Shown in pieces: positions 7,384 through 15,813 of a stretch of DNA of 42,000 nucleotides. This stretch comes from Betaproteobacteria bacterium (GTDB lineage: Bacteria; Pseudomonadota; Gammaproteobacteria; Burkholderiales; UBA6910), in NCBI GenBank assembly GCA_016183615.1, contig JACPEG010000006.1, positions 1-42,000 of the forward strand, given 5' to 3'. Below the pieces are notes generated by a model. It was not told the origin of the DNA. It worked only from the letters and a program-made list of their open reading frames with translations, and ran no database searches. Within the stretch, counting starts at the first letter, position 1, and each line of letters begins with the position of its first letter. The translations under genes and the position numbers were made by a program.

Positions 7384-9495
7384 TCAGCGCATTTCGAACG
7401 TCAGGTTATCCCGGGTGATGCGCTGCAGGCGGCTCAGCAGCTCATCCCAGCTGACCGAGCGATTGTAGCCCATGACCGTGATGGCCGGAATCCCGCCGCC
7501 CTTGACGATCACATAGCCGTGCGTCGCGGCCGGCGACACGTAGGCGGTCGAGTCAGATTCACCCAGCCGTCCGCGTTCCCCCGCGCCTGCCCCGGATGGC
7601 TCCGCCAACGCCGTGGTGCGGGGGATGTCGTCCGCGCCCCCCATCCTGCACACGCCGTTTCGCAGCACGCAGCTCAGGCCGATTTTGGAATAGCTGAACT
7701 GGTCGAAGAAGCGCAGGAAACTGCGCTGGATCGCCGCCGCGGCCCCTGCGCCGCCCAGCGCCGAGATGTTCTGCACCGCCGTCTGGCTGATCTTCCTGGG
7801 GTAATCGCCGGGGGTGCTCATGACCCGGGCGTCGAAGCGCACCGGGATCCACTTGGAAAGCACGAGGCCCGCCACGTCCACGTCGATTCGCCCCTGGATG
7901 TTGCCGAAGGAAAACGCCCGGGTGAGCAGCTCCAGGTCCAGGCTGCGCATTTCAACGTCAGCGCTGAGCCGCGGCGCGCGGCCGAAGGGCTCCACGATCA
8001 CCAGATTCTTCGCCACCACCGAGCCGTCGAATACCTGGAACAGCAACGCACCATCCACGGCCAGGGTTGACGCCTCGTAGCTCACCCGGGGAATGACCCC
8101 GGTGACCTTCCCGTGCATGGTGGTGATGCCGAGCGCCGCCGTAAGCTTTTCCATCGACACCCCGCCGATACCGCCGTTCAGCTGCCAGCGCCATTTTCCG
8201 TCCCGCATTTCGGCATCGAAGCCCTCGACCGTGAAACGCCCGTCGAGGACCGGCAGGCGGACCCGGGAAACCGTGACCCGTGACCCGTTCATGCGCAGGG
8301 GAACGCGAATCTCTCCCAAGCCGATTCCAAACAGGGCCCCCGACGCGAACCGGATCTCTCCCCTGCTCTCGCGCGTTGCGGACCAGGGGATGTCACCGCG
8401 CAGGCCGCGCAATGCAAAGCGCCCACGCCCATCCTCCACGTCCGCATCCTTGAGGGTGAGCTGCAGCGCCTCATTGCGTCCGCCCCGGTAATGCCAGTCG
8501 AGCGTCATCCTGCCCTTGAGGCTCAGTTCCGAATAGGCCGTCTGGTCGAGCAGCGGCTTCAGGACTTGGCGCTGCAGTCCGCCGAGATTCACGTCTTGGG
8601 CGTGCAGTTCAAAATCCTCGAGATCATTGGCGGGCCGGGCCAGGGTGCCGGAAAGGCGGACTTCTCCCACGTCCGGAATCGCGGCAACTCCCGTGGCCAC
8701 GGCGAGCCGCCGGGAATCCAGCGTGCCCCGGGCCGCGACGCGGTGGGCGGCGCCGCGGCCGAAAAAAGGCTGCCAGAAGACGTCGCCGGCGATCCAGACC
8801 GCTTCCCCCTGCCACCCCCAGGCCGCCTTGTCCCGCTCGGCGCGGAGGCTCACGCGGCCATCCACGTTCTCCCCCGCGCGGAGGCCCGCCGCGTCGCTGA
8901 AGGCAAGACCGGCCACGACCAGTTCCACCATGAGATTGCGCAACCCCTCGCCGCTGCCCGACGCGGACACGCTGCCCCGAACCCGGCCCGCCGAAGGCCT
9001 GGGATAATTTTCGGGCATGAACGCGGCAAGCCGCGTGGCCTGGCCGTTATCCGCCGTGAGCAGCAGCGACCACGGCGTCTCGCCCAGGCGCACCCGCAGG
9101 CGCCAGCGCTCACCCGGCTCGGGCGCGATTTCGACTTCCAGTGTCTTCGTTCCGATAGCGTAGTCGAAGCGGACAGGAATTTTCTCGGGAAGCTCCAACA
9201 CACCCTGGCGGCAGCGCAGGACATCCCGATCCAGTTCGGCTTTCCGGCAGATAAGTCCGAGCTTGCGCCAAGTCCTGCCTTGCAGGGTCAACTCCCCGAG
9301 GTTAACCCGCAACTGCTCGTTGCCCGTCGCCGCAAGAACCGCCTTGATGTCTCTCGCCCGGAACCCCGGGGCTTCCAGCTCTTCCACCGAAAAGATCATC
9401 TCCGCAACTCCGGCCGAGGCGGCAAGGGTCGCGCAAAACGCCAGGGCCGCGCCGGCCTGGATAAATCGGAGAAACGAGGCCGATAATGGTTGCAT
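7384..9495 (-). CDS. ydbH: YdbH, AsmA-like intermembrane phospholipid transport protein
   Basis: 703 aa with one N-terminal membrane segment (residues about 8-31) and a long periplasmic beta-rich body, as in E. coli YdbH (about 880 aa; this one is shorter). The C-terminal 250 residues carry the conserved YdbH domain: LPVLDGRFTVEGFDAEMRDG, HGKVTGVIPRVSYE, DGSVVAKNLVIVEPFG, RSFLRFFDQFSYSKIGLSCV and YVIVKGGGIPAITVMGYNR. TamB, YhdP and YdbH are the three partly redundant AsmA-like bridges moving phospholipids to the outer membrane. Its partners ynbE and ydbL follow directly, so the whole module is intact. No clear Shine-Dalgarno was found before the ATG at 9495. A non-conserved Gly/Ala-rich insert (PSGAGAGERGRLGESDS) lies near the C-terminus. 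Confidence 0.92.
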   Translation of the reverse strand: MQPLSASFLRFIQAGAALAFCATLAASAGVAEMIFSVEELEAPGFRARDIKAVLAATGNEQLRVNLGELTLQGRTWRKLGLICRKAELDRDVLRCRQGVLELPEKIPVRFDYAIGTKTLEVEIAPEPGERWRLRVRLGETPWSLLLTADNGQATRLAAFMPENYPRPSAGRVRGSVSASGSGEGLRNLMVELVVAGLAFSDAAGLRAGENVDGRVSLRAERDKAAWGWQGEAVWIAGDVFWQPFFGRGAAHRVAARGTLDSRRLAVATGVAAIPDVGEVRLSGTLARPANDLEDFELHAQDVNLGGLQRQVLKPLLDQTAYSELSLKGRMTLDWHYRGGRNEALQLTLKDADVEDGRGRFALRGLRGDIPWSATRESRGEIRFASGALFGIGLGEIRVPLRMNGSRVTVSRVRLPVLDGRFTVEGFDAEMRDGKWRWQLNGGIGGVSMEKLTAALGITTMHGKVTGVIPRVSYEASTLAVDGALLFQVFDGSVVAKNLVIVEPFGRAPRLSADVEMRSLDLELLTRAFSFGNIQGRIDVDVAGLVLSKWIPVRFDARVMSTPGDYPRKISQTAVQNISALGGAGAAAAIQRSFLRFFDQFSYSKIGLSCVLRNGVCRMGGADDIPRTTALAEPSGAGAGERGRLGESDSTAYVSPAATHGYVIVKGGGIPAITVMGYNRSVSWDELLSRLQRITRDNLTFEMR

Positions 9496-9593
9496 CAGGC
9501 AATTAACGGGGAACGCGCCGGCCGGGTTGAATTCCCGCCAGCACGCCGGGTCTTATCATGAGCCGATGGACGATCCTGCACGGGGTAAATCCA

Positions 9594-10160
9594 ATGAATC
9601 GGGAATTCCTTAAGCCGCTGATTTTGGTTCTGCTTGTGGCCGTCGCGCAACTGGCCGCGGGCCAGGTCTACAAGTGGGTGGACAGCAAGGGGACGGTCCA
9701 CTACTCGGACGATCCGCCCAAAGGCGTCAATGCCTTGCCCGTCGATACGGAGCCCCGTGGCGCCACCACCGACGATCCGAAGGAGTGCCACACCATCAAG
9801 TGCCAGGGAGAGCGCCTGGAAGCGGCCAAGGCCAGGGAGGCCGAAGCCGAGGCCCGGCAGAAGCCCAAGGCGCCGCCCGCCGCACCCGCGCCCCGCGGCC
9901 TCGCCTTCGACAAGTTCATCCGGCTGCAGAGGGGAATGAGCGAGGGCGAGGTGCTGGTCCAGGCGGGACCTCCGGACCAGGCGGTGGAGGAAGGAAAATC
10001 CTTCGCCAGCGTGGTACTGCCGTCAGGCATCAGCACCAAGCCGGGGTTCCACGTGGTCAAGTCCTATTATTACTTCCCCACCGACGCCGATCCCTTCACC
10101 ACCCGCATCGTGTTCACGGGCGGCATCGTGACCGACCTGCAGCGCACCCGGAAGTTCTAG
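9594..10160 (+). CDS. DUF4124 domain secreted protein
   Basis: 188 aa. A signal peptide (MNREFLKPLILVLLVAVAQL, cleavage near AAG) is followed at once by the DUF4124 signature VYKWVDSKGTVHYSDDPP (residues about 24-41). The middle is Ala/Lys/Glu-rich (about residues 75-100: a helical linker), and the C-terminal third has a small lipoprotein-assembly-like region, FIRLQRGMSEGEVLVQAGPP, resembling SmpA/BamE-type folds. Function unknown; DUF4124 proteins are periplasmic and common in beta- and gammaproteobacteria. I chose ATG 9594 because it begins the signal peptide; a frame-open ATG lies at 9558. Divergent from ydbH and convergent with cysM, with only two bases between the stops. Confidence 0.88.
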   Translation: MNREFLKPLILVLLVAVAQLAAGQVYKWVDSKGTVHYSDDPPKGVNALPVDTEPRGATTDDPKECHTIKCQGERLEAAKAREAEAEARQKPKAPPAAPAPRGLAFDKFIRLQRGMSEGEVLVQAGPPDQAVEEGKSFASVVLPSGISTKPGFHVVKSYYYFPTDADPFTTRIVFTGGIVTDLQRTRKF

Positions 10161-10162
10161 GC

Positions 10163-11080
10163 TCAGGCAGGAAACACACCGGTGGAGAGATAGCGGTCGC
10201 CCCGGTCGCAGACAATGCAGACGATGACCGCGTTCTTCACCTCCGCCGAAACCTTTAGCGCTGCCGCCATGGCGCCGCCTGAGGAAATGCCGGCGAATAT
10301 GCCCTCCTCCCGCGCCAGGCGCCGCGTCATCTCCTCGGCCTCCGCCTGGGAAACGTAGACCAGCCGGTCCACCCGCTTTGCGTCGTAGATGCTGGGCAGG
10401 TAGGCCTCGGGCCACTTGCGGATGCCGGGAATCTGGGCGCCTTCCGCCGGCTGAACCCCGACAATCTGGATGGCGGGGTTCTTCTCCTTGAAGAACCTGG
10501 AGCAGCCCATGATGGTGCCGGTGGTGCCCATGCTGGAGACGAAGTGTGTGATTTTCCCCTCCGTGTCGCGCCAGATCTCGGGGCCGGTGCCCTCGTAGTG
10601 GGACAGGGGATTGTCGGGATTGGCGAACTGGTCGAGGATCACGCCCTCGCCCCGGTCGCGCATGGCATTGGCCACGTCGCGGGCCTCCTCCATGCCCCCC
10701 TGTTTCGAGGTGAGGATGATCTCGGCACCGAAGGCGCGCATGGTCTGGCGCCGCTCCACCGACAGGTGCTCCGGCATCACCAGCACCATGCGATAGCCCA
10801 TCATGGCGGCCGCCATCGCCAGGGCGATGCCCGTGTTGCCGCTGGTGGCCTCGATCAGGGTGTCGCCGCGCCGGATATCACCACGTTGCTCGGCGCGCTT
10901 GATCATGGACAGGGCCGGGCGGTCCTTCACCGATCCCGCCGGGTTGTTGCCCTCCAGCTTGGCCAGGACCACATTGGTGGTTTTTCCGGGAAGGCGCTTG
11001 AGCCTGACCAGCGGCGTGTTGCCGACGAAGTCCTCGATGCTCCGGTACATGCTTGTCTTCAGGTGTTCGACGCGCCCCAT
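10163..11080 (-). CDS. cysM: Cysteine synthase B (O-acetylserine sulfhydrylase)
   Basis: PLP enzyme that makes cysteine from O-acetylserine (or O-phosphoserine) and sulfide or thiosulfate. 305 aa. The PLP lysine is in NPAGSVKDRPALSM, the substrate loop in EATSGNTGIALAMAAA, the phosphate-binding loop in SSMGTTGTIMG, and the late motif is EGIFAGISSGGAM. The features EGNNPAGSVKDRPA and the short C-terminus fit the CysM rather than the CysK branch. GGAGG sits 10 bases before ATG 11080; MYRSIEDFVGNTPL at 11050 is an alternative start closer to typical lengths. Last gene in the LPS-related run, 36 bases after hldD. Confidence 0.93.
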   Translation of the reverse strand: MGRVEHLKTSMYRSIEDFVGNTPLVRLKRLPGKTTNVVLAKLEGNNPAGSVKDRPALSMIKRAEQRGDIRRGDTLIEATSGNTGIALAMAAAMMGYRMVLVMPEHLSVERRQTMRAFGAEIILTSKQGGMEEARDVANAMRDRGEGVILDQFANPDNPLSHYEGTGPEIWRDTEGKITHFVSSMGTTGTIMGCSRFFKEKNPAIQIVGVQPAEGAQIPGIRKWPEAYLPSIYDAKRVDRLVYVSQAEAEEMTRRLAREEGIFAGISSGGAMAAALKVSAEVKNAVIVCIVCDRGDRYLSTGVFPA

Positions 11081-11116
11081 TATGGCATAACCTCCCCGAC
11101 GTCCGATTCCGCCGCT

Positions 11117-12115
11117 TCAGCGAACGATCCTGAGCAGCGACTCCACGTAGCGCGACACGCCCTGCTCCACCGTGAGGAACGACTCCTGGTAGCCCGCTTC
11201 CCGCAGCACTTTCATATCCGCCTGAGTGAAGCTCTGGTACTTGGGCTTGAGCCCCTCCGGGAACGGGATGTACTGGATCACGCCCTGGGCCTGCAGTTCC
11301 GTCAGGCTCAGGACGGACTCCCCCCTCGCCTTGCGGCAGCCGTTGACCACCGCCATCGCCACGTCGTTGAAGGTCTGGGACGCGCCGGTGCCCAGGTTGA
11401 AAATCCCGGACTTCTGCGGGCGGCCGAGAAAGTGGAGATTCACCTTCACCACGTCCTCCACCGAGACGAAGTCGCGGCGCTGCTCGCCCGCGCCATAGCC
11501 GCCGGAGCCTTCGAACAGCTTCACCCTGCCCTCGGCCTGGTACTGGTTGAAGCAGTGGAACGCCACCGACGCCATACGCTGCTTGTGGGCCTCCCCAGGG
11601 CCGTACACGTTGAAGTAGCGGAATCCGGCGATCTGCGCGTTGCGCTCCGGCAAGCGCCGCCGCACCACCTGGTCGAACAGGAATTTGGAGTAGCCGTACA
11701 CGTTGAGCGGCGCCTCGAACTCGCGCGACTCCTTGAACCCGGGACCCGCGCCATACACCGAGGCCGAGGAAGCGTAGATGAACGGCACCTCCTCGTTCTG
11801 GCAGTAGTCGAGCAACTCCACCGAGTAGCGGTAGTTGTTGTTCATCATGTAGCGGCCGTCCTGCTCCATGGTGTCGGAGCAGGCGCCCTGGTGCAGGATG
11901 GCCTGGATGGTCCCGTCGAGGTGACCGGTGGACAGGCGCGCCAGAAACTCTTCCTTGTCGATGTAATCGGCGATCTCGCAGTCGGTGAGATTCCTGAACT
12001 TGTCGCCGCGGGTGAGGTTGTCCACCGCGATAATGTCGGTCTCGTCCTGGGCATTCAGCGCCTTGACCAGGTTGGAGCCAATGAATCCGGCGGCGCCGGT
12101 TACAACGTAGTACAT
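11117..12115 (-). CDS. hldD: ADP-L-glycero-D-manno-heptose 6-epimerase
   Basis: Last step of ADP-heptose synthesis for the LPS inner core; NADP-dependent extended SDR. 332 aa. Glycine-rich nucleotide loop [15 protein letters not shown] at the N-terminus, catalytic tyrosine/lysine in [10 protein letters not shown], plus the family stretches [21 protein letters not shown]-like [14 protein letters not shown] and [19 protein letters not shown]. Length as in E. coli HldD (310 aa) plus some 20 residues. It follows the heptose-phosphate kinase gene by 78 bases. Confidence 0.97.
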   Translation of the reverse strand: MYYVVTGAAGFIGSNLVKALNAQDETDIIAVDNLTRGDKFRNLTDCEIADYIDKEEFLARLSTGHLDGTIQAILHQGACSDTMEQDGRYMMNNNYRYSVELLDYCQNEEVPFIYASSASVYGAGPGFKESREFEAPLNVYGYSKFLFDQVVRRRLPERNAQIAGFRYFNVYGPGEAHKQRMASVAFHCFNQYQAEGRVKLFEGSGGYGAGEQRRDFVSVEDVVKVNLHFLGRPQKSGIFNLGTGASQTFNDVAMAVVNGCRKARGESVLSLTELQAQGVIQYIPFPEGLKPKYQSFTQADMKVLREAGYQESFLTVEQGVSRYVESLLRIVR

Positions 12116-12193
12116 GCGTTTCCTTTCTAGCTATCAGCTTCGAACCTGCTCCATAGCCGGGGTCGCTGGCGGCTGACCGCGGACAGCGGATGG

Positions 12194-13183
12194 CTATCCA
12201 AACAATTCCTCCGGCCGGACCACCGCGGTGCCCAGTTTGCCCACCACGATGCCGGCGGCGCGGTTGGCCAGGCGCATCGCCTGCACCAGGTCGGCACCCG
12301 CCGCCATCATGACACCGAGCGTGGCGATCACGGTGTCGCCCGCGCCGCTCACGTCGAACACTTCCCGCGCCTCCGCCGGCTCGTGCCGAACCCGATCTTC
12401 CCTGAACAGCGTCATGCCTTCCTCGCTGCGGGTGACCAGCAGCGCCTCGAGGCGCAGGGACCTGCGCAGCCTCTGGGCCTTTGCCGCCAGCTCCTGTTCG
12501 CTTCTCCAGCTTCCCGCCACCTGCCGGAACTCGGCCCGGTTGGGCGTGATCATGGTGGCGCCCCGGTAGCGGGTGTAATCCTCGCCCTTGGGGTCCACCA
12601 GCACCCGCTTGCCGGCGTCCCGGGCGTATCGGATCATCTTCCCGATGTGGGCCAGGCCGCCTTTCCCGTAATCGGAGAGAACGACCACGTCGGCCTGGGG
12701 CAGCAGCCGCCGGAAATCCCGCAGCTTGGAGGCCAGCACCTCGTGGGTGGGCGGCGCCTCGAAGTCCATTCGCAGCAGCTGCTGGTGGCGGGCGATGGCG
12801 CGCAGCTTGATGGTGGTGGAAATCTCCGGGTCCGGGTGCAGGTAGCCGTGGATGCCTTGTTCCTTCAGCAAATGCGCGAGCGTCGCCCCGGCCTCGTCCT
12901 CGCCGATGACCGAAAGCAGCGACACCTGGGCCCCCAGCGCCGCCGCGTTGCGCGCCACGTTGGCGGCCCCGCCCAGCCGCTCCTCCACCCGCTCGATCTT
13001 GAGCACCGGCACCGGCGCCTCGGGGGAAATGCGCCCCACGTCGCCAAACCAGTAGCGGTCCAGCATCACGTCGCCCACCACCAGGACCCGGGCCCTCTTC
13101 AACGATGAGGGGCCGCGCACGCGTACCGGTTTTGTGGGCGTTCCCTTGTTCCTCGTGCGTTGAGCCTTCATGCTTTTCTCCAT
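12194..13183 (-). CDS. rfaE1: D-glycero-beta-D-manno-heptose-7-phosphate kinase
   Basis: Phosphorylates heptose-7-phosphate at C1 in ADP-heptose synthesis. 329 aa, PfkB/ribokinase fold: VLVVGDVMLDRYWFGDV near the N-terminus, GGAANVARNAAALGA, VVVLSDYGKGGL, VLVDPKGEDYTRYRGA and the catalytic anion hole DVSGAGDTVIATLG. It equals only the N-terminal half of E. coli HldE; the nucleotidyltransferase half is absent, so a separate rfaE2/hldC must exist elsewhere. The first 25 residues (Lys/Arg/Thr-rich) are not conserved; the internal ATG at 13171 with GGAG at 6 bases is an equally good start. It lies 16 bases after pyrF. Confidence 0.95.
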   Translation of the reverse strand: MEKSMKAQRTRNKGTPTKPVRVRGPSSLKRARVLVVGDVMLDRYWFGDVGRISPEAPVPVLKIERVEERLGGAANVARNAAALGAQVSLLSVIGEDEAGATLAHLLKEQGIHGYLHPDPEISTTIKLRAIARHQQLLRMDFEAPPTHEVLASKLRDFRRLLPQADVVVLSDYGKGGLAHIGKMIRYARDAGKRVLVDPKGEDYTRYRGATMITPNRAEFRQVAGSWRSEQELAAKAQRLRRSLRLEALLVTRSEEGMTLFREDRVRHEPAEAREVFDVSGAGDTVIATLGVMMAAGADLVQAMRLANRAAGIVVGKLGTAVVRPEELFG

Positions 13184-13199
13184 CCCGTCCCCCTTGCCG

Positions 13200-13892
13200 T
13201 CAGGCGATTTCCCTTGATATGTCCTCGAGTGCCTTGCGCGGATCCGGCGCCCGGGTGATGGGGCGACCGATCACCAGGTAGTCCGCGCCGTTCGCCAGGG
13301 CCGTCCGGGGCGTCGCGACCCGAGTCTGGTCGTCGAGGGCCGCTTCCTGGGGCCGGATGCCCGGCGTGACCAGCCAGAAGCCCTTCCCGAAGCGTTCCCG
13401 GAGGGCGCGCGCCTCCTGGGCCGAGCACACCACCCCATCGAGGCCGCAATCATGGGCCCTCGCGGCGAGGCGCAGGACCACATCTGCAGGCTTGCCGTGA
13501 ATGCCGAGGTCATGCAGATCGTCCTGGCCCAGGCTGGTCAGCAGCGTTACCGCGATCAGCCGCGGGCGGGGCCAGGTCCCCCCCAGCGCTTCCCGCGCCG
13601 CCATCATCATCTTGCGCCCGCCCAGGGCGTGTACGTTCAGCATCCAGACGCCGAGCTGCGCCGCCGCCTTGCAGGCCTGGGCCACCGTGTTGGGGATGTC
13701 ATGGAACTTGAGGTCCAGGAACACCTGGTAGCCCTGTTCGCCGAGCCGTTCCACGAGCTTCGGCCCCGCCGACGTGAACAGTTCCTTTCCGACCTTGATC
13801 CGGCACAGGGCCGGATCAAGGCGGCGCGCCAGGGCGAGCGCCTGGCGCGAGGTCGGCACGTCAAGGGCGACGATGATTTTCGGGTCGTTCAT
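13200..13892 (-). CDS. pyrF: Orotidine 5'-phosphate decarboxylase
   Basis: Final step of UMP synthesis. 230 aa, TIM barrel. [10 protein letters not shown] holds the first active-site aspartate, [12 protein letters not shown] the lysine, and [17 protein letters not shown] the catalytic D-x-K-x-x-D triad. LVTPGIRP near residue 180 and [15 protein letters not shown] form the phosphate-binding end. The start is fixed by the ATGA overlap with lapB (ATG 13892-13890, lapB stop 13891-13889), which implies translational coupling; an upstream open ATG falls well inside lapB. The lapA-lapB-pyrF order is widespread in proteobacteria. Confidence 0.97.
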   Translation of the reverse strand: MNDPKIIVALDVPTSRQALALARRLDPALCRIKVGKELFTSAGPKLVERLGEQGYQVFLDLKFHDIPNTVAQACKAAAQLGVWMLNVHALGGRKMMMAAREALGGTWPRPRLIAVTLLTSLGQDDLHDLGIHGKPADVVLRLAARAHDCGLDGVVCSAQEARALRERFGKGFWLVTPGIRPQEAALDDQTRVATPRTALANGADYLVIGRPITRAPDPRKALEDISREIA

Positions 13893-15064
13893 TTCGCGAG
13901 TTCCCGCTCCTCGGTGCGTCGCGGCGGATAGGTTTCCCAGTGGCCGCAGGCCGGGCAATGCCAGTAGAACTGCCGGGCCCGGAAGCCGCAGTGGTCGCAG
14001 CGGTACATCGCAAGGCTGCGGGTATGGTGGTGCACCAGGTTCTTGATGAGTTCCAGGTCGTTGCGCCGCTCGATGGGCGCCTCCAGCAGTTGCGCCTCCA
14101 GCAGTTTGTCGAGCCCCAGCAGCGTCGGATTACGCCTTAGCTCGTCCCGCACCAGATGATACGCCGGCTTGGCTCCGTCTTTCTCCAGCACGGCCTGGAA
14201 TACCACGTTAAGCAGATCAAGCGACGGATAGCTCCCCAGGTAGCCCTTGAGCAGGTGCAGCCCCTGTTCCACCCGGCCCAGAGTACGGTAGGCTTCCAGC
14301 AGCTTTTCGGCCACCAGTGCAAGATAGCCGGGGTTCTGGTTCTCGATCCGCTTCCAGGCTTCGATGGCCTCCTCATGGCGCTTGAGGCCCAACTCCATGT
14401 CCCCCAGCAGCAGGTTGGCCCGCACGCACTTGCGGTTCACGCCGAGGGCCTCTTCCAGGTATGTGCGGGCTTCATCCGGGCGCGAATGCAGCATTTCCGC
14501 GGCGCCCAGCTCGCAATAGAAATGGGCGATGTCCTTGGCGCTCGATTGCCCGGTGATGGAATCCATGCGCCGGGAGATGTCGATGGCCTTCAGCCAGTCC
14601 TTCTCCTGTTCGTAGATTTCCAACAGGTATTTGAACCCGGACTGCTCGTGGCGCGTGCCCGCGAGCTTGAGAAAAAGTTCTTCGGCCCGGTCCAGCAGCC
14701 CCGCCTTGAGATAATCCTGGGCCAGCTCGAACAGGGCGTTCTCCCGCTGTTCCGGAGCGAGGTCGGCCCGCTCCACCAGGTTCTGGTGCATGCGGATCGC
14801 CCGCTCCACCTCGCCCCGGCGCCGGAACAGGCTGCCCAGGGCGAAGTGCAACTCCACGGTCTGGGGATCCACCTTCACCACCTCGATGAAGGCCTCGATC
14901 GCCTTGTCGGGCTGCTCGTTGAGGAGAAAATTGAGCCCCTTGAAATAGGAAAGCGGAAGAGCCCGGGATTCCGAGAGCAGCTGCTTGATGTCGATGCGGG
15001 CCGCCATCCAGCCCAGGGCGAAGAACAGGGGTAAGGCCAGCAGCCACCAGAGCTCGAATTCCAT
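13889..15064 (-). CDS. lapB: Lipopolysaccharide assembly protein LapB (YciM), TPR
   Basis: Adaptor that, in E. coli, brings LpxC to FtsH for degradation and so limits LPS synthesis. 391 aa. An N-terminal membrane anchor (residues 4-22, [17 protein letters not shown]) is followed by [20 protein letters not shown] and about nine TPR units spanning about 45-340. The C-terminal rubredoxin-like metal site has two knuckles: CDHCGFR and CPACGHWE. All are standard for LapB (389 aa in E. coli). It is 20 bases after lapA and overlaps pyrF by 4 bases. Confidence 0.96.
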   Translation of the reverse strand: MEFELWWLLALPLFFALGWMAARIDIKQLLSESRALPLSYFKGLNFLLNEQPDKAIEAFIEVVKVDPQTVELHFALGSLFRRRGEVERAIRMHQNLVERADLAPEQRENALFELAQDYLKAGLLDRAEELFLKLAGTRHEQSGFKYLLEIYEQEKDWLKAIDISRRMDSITGQSSAKDIAHFYCELGAAEMLHSRPDEARTYLEEALGVNRKCVRANLLLGDMELGLKRHEEAIEAWKRIENQNPGYLALVAEKLLEAYRTLGRVEQGLHLLKGYLGSYPSLDLLNVVFQAVLEKDGAKPAYHLVRDELRRNPTLLGLDKLLEAQLLEAPIERRNDLELIKNLVHHHTRSLAMYRCDHCGFRARQFYWHCPACGHWETYPPRRTEERELAK

Positions 15065-15084
15065 GGGCCGATCTTCCGGCGCGG

Positions 15085-15384
15085 CTAGAGCCGCCCTTGT
15101 TTCGGATAAGCCCCGGCCTCGGCCTGCGTGCGCGCCCGCTCGCTGTCCCTGAGCTCACGGCGGAGGCCCGAAAGCTGCCGGCGCTGCCGGAAGATGATGC
15201 CGAGGCAGGCCAGAATGCCCACCCCGGCGCCGGCCGCGAAGAATACCAGGAGAATGAGTACCAGCGGCCCCGGCCATTCAAAACCGAAGTAATAGCGCAG
15301 CGTCACGGTCTCGGTGTTCTTCACCGCAAATCCGAGCAGCAGGACGAACAGCAGGATCCGCAGGAACCAGGTCAGATAGCGCAC
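15085..15384 (-). CDS. lapA: LapA family inner-membrane protein (DUF1049)
   Basis: 99 aa. Two membrane segments (residues about 5-21 and 37-64) separated by the conserved loop VKNTETVTLRYYFGFEWPGP, then a basic coiled-coil-like tail (RQRRQLSGLRRELRDSERAR). LapA is co-encoded with LapB in E. coli and takes part in LPS/phospholipid balance. The start is GTG at 15384 and has no clear Shine-Dalgarno. It is the first gene after the ihfB terminator and thus likely leads the lapA-lapB-pyrF-hldA-hldD-cysM run. Confidence 0.93.
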   Translation of the reverse strand: MRYLTWFLRILLFVLLLGFAVKNTETVTLRYYFGFEWPGPLVLILLVFFAAGAGVGILACLGIIFRQRRQLSGLRRELRDSERARTQAEAGAYPKQGRL

Positions 15385-15444
15385 GGTGATCGGATCGATT
15401 CTTCAGCAATAACGCACGGCGGCCCGCTCAGGATACCCCGACAT

Positions 15445-15479
15445 GAAAACGGCGGCATTATCTTGCGACATGCCGCCGT
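15445..15479 (-). terminator. Rho-independent terminator after ihfB
   Basis: Stem ACGGCGGCAT (15449-15458) pairs perfectly with ATGCCGCCGT (15470-15479), loop of 11 bases; on the minus strand it is followed by TTTTC. It lies 20 bases beyond the ihfB stop and separates the aro/rpsA/ihfB transcript from lapA. Confidence 0.85.
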
Positions 15480-15499
15480 CGGTGTTCCATCCGGGCCGT

Positions 15500-15805
15500 T
15501 CAGGCTTCGGGCTTCTCGGAATTGGAGTTGATGTCCACCCTTTCCCGCAGTTCCTTCCCGGCCTTGAAATGCGGCACGTATTTCTCCGGCACGTGCACCT
15601 TTTCCCCGGACTTGGGATTGCGCCCGACCCGGGGCGGCCGGTAATTGAGACCGAAGCTGCCGAATCCCCTGATCTCGATGCGCTGGCCGTTGGATAGGCT
15701 GCTCGCCATGGCATCCAGGATCATCTTGACCGCCAGCTCGGCGTCCTTGGCCACCAGCTGGGGATGGCGCGCGGCGAGCCTCGCAATGAGTTCCGACTTG
15801 GTCAT
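15500..15805 (-). CDS. ihfB: Integration host factor subunit beta
   Basis: DNA-bending subunit that pairs with IhfA, a HU-family nucleoid protein. 101 aa. [17 protein letters not shown] opens the helical dimer part; [20 protein letters not shown] leads into the beta-arm with [24 protein letters not shown], where R-N-P-x-S-G and the intercalating proline are present. The acidic C-terminus ([11 protein letters not shown]) is usual for the beta subunit. It is 8 bases after rpsA, the standard rpsA-ihfB pairing, and ends at the terminator at 15445-15479. Confidence 0.97.
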   Translation of the reverse strand: MTKSELIARLAARHPQLVAKDAELAVKMILDAMASSLSNGQRIEIRGFGSFGLNYRPPRVGRNPKSGEKVHVPEKYVPHFKAGKELRERVDINSNSEKPEA

Positions 15806-15813
15806 GACTGCCC

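Noticed and set aside
9558..9593. Upstream ATG for the DUF4124 protein
   Set aside because: The added 12 residues precede the signal peptide, which starts properly at ATG 9594.
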